From the NCBI RefSeq assembly GCF_021568285.1, contig NZ_JAKGTQ010000011.1, positions 1-44,644 of the forward strand: a DNA stretch of 44,644 nt, given 5' to 3'. Under the pieces are notes generated by a model, which saw only the letters and a program-made list of their open reading frames with translations, was not told where the DNA came from and did not search any database. This stretch comes from Rheinheimera sp. UJ63. GTDB lineage: Bacteria; Pseudomonadota; Gammaproteobacteria; Enterobacterales; Alteromonadaceae. Shown piece by piece: positions 44,605 to 44,644 of the stretch. Position 1 is the first letter of the stretch. Every line of letters starts with the position of its first letter. Both the position numbers and the translations under genes were made by a program.

Positions 44605-44644
44605 ATGCCTGCTTTAAAACAACCCGATATACGTCGGTTCTTTT
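44605..44644 (+). CDS. Possible start of a further gene, cut by the window edge
   Basis: An ATG at 44605 with GAGAG six bases upstream opens a frame reading MPALKQPDIRRFF to the right edge. Thirteen residues are too few to identify a family. An alternative ATG at 44601 is in another frame and has poorer spacing to the ribosome site. Confidence 0.3.
   Translation, partial: MPALKQPDIRRFF

Overview
The window looks like a chromosomal segment of a marine, heterotrophic gammaproteobacterium, most likely of the Alteromonadales (Alteromonas/Paraglaciecola/Catenovulum type). The reasons are an AT-leaning base composition, a large TonB-dependent receptor with no SusD partner, E. coli-like LldD, KduI and FbaA sequences, a Pseudomonas stutzeri-type rhamnose isomerase, and a polysaccharide utilisation locus that fits ulvan, the sulfated rhamnose/uronic acid/xylose polysaccharide of green algae. 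The genus is inference; the family calls rest on motifs I could read.

Left edge (1-2.9 kb): the 3' end of an unrecognised gene and a reverse-strand octaheme cytochrome c with TPR repeats. These are probably not part of the locus. Rhamnose block (2.9-11.9 kb): a LysR regulator divergent from lldD (L-lactate dehydrogenase), then a fused rhamnulose-1-phosphate aldolase/lactaldehyde dehydrogenase, L-rhamnose isomerase, an NCS1-type permease and an FGGY kinase. Together they take rhamnose to DHAP plus L-lactate, and LldD takes lactate to pyruvate.

Uronate block (12.4-23.2 kb): a DeoR regulator divergent from a tightly packed run of kdgK, a three-gene TRAP transporter (dctPQM), kduD and kduI. These genes take up and convert the 4-deoxy-5-keto-uronate left by lyases and GH105 to KDPG. 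A three-gene proton-translocating transhydrogenase (pntAA-pntAB-pntB) and a class II fructose-bisphosphate aldolase follow in the same orientation, apparently adding NADPH supply and a gluconeogenic exit for DHAP and GAP.

Depolymerisation block (23.3-40 kb): an S1 sulfatase, a PL25 ulvan lyase, a GH105 unsaturated uronyl hydrolase, a GH78 alpha-L-rhamnosidase and a GH43 enzyme run on the plus strand. They are followed by a reverse-strand lipoprotein that joins a PL25-like beta-propeller to a heparin-lyase-like jelly roll, an RpiB/LacAB-fold isomerase resembling DhuI, a PL24 ulvan lyase and a second, reverse-strand S1 sulfatase. A 1.3 kb gap with no convincing gene precedes a TonB-dependent receptor (41.3-44.4 kb) and its terminator.

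The most interesting points are the two-domain putative lyase (32.9-35.4 kb), the coexistence of KduI and a DhuI-like protein for what may be the same step, an NCS1 permease in the position of a rhamnose transporter, transhydrogenase and FBP aldolase inside a carbohydrate locus, and three CGG-N6-CCG palindromes at an exact 23 bp period between two convergent genes. No KDPG aldolase, xylose catabolic genes or sulfatase-activating enzyme were seen in the window, so these functions must lie elsewhere. No tRNA, rRNA, CRISPR or insertion sequence was recognised.
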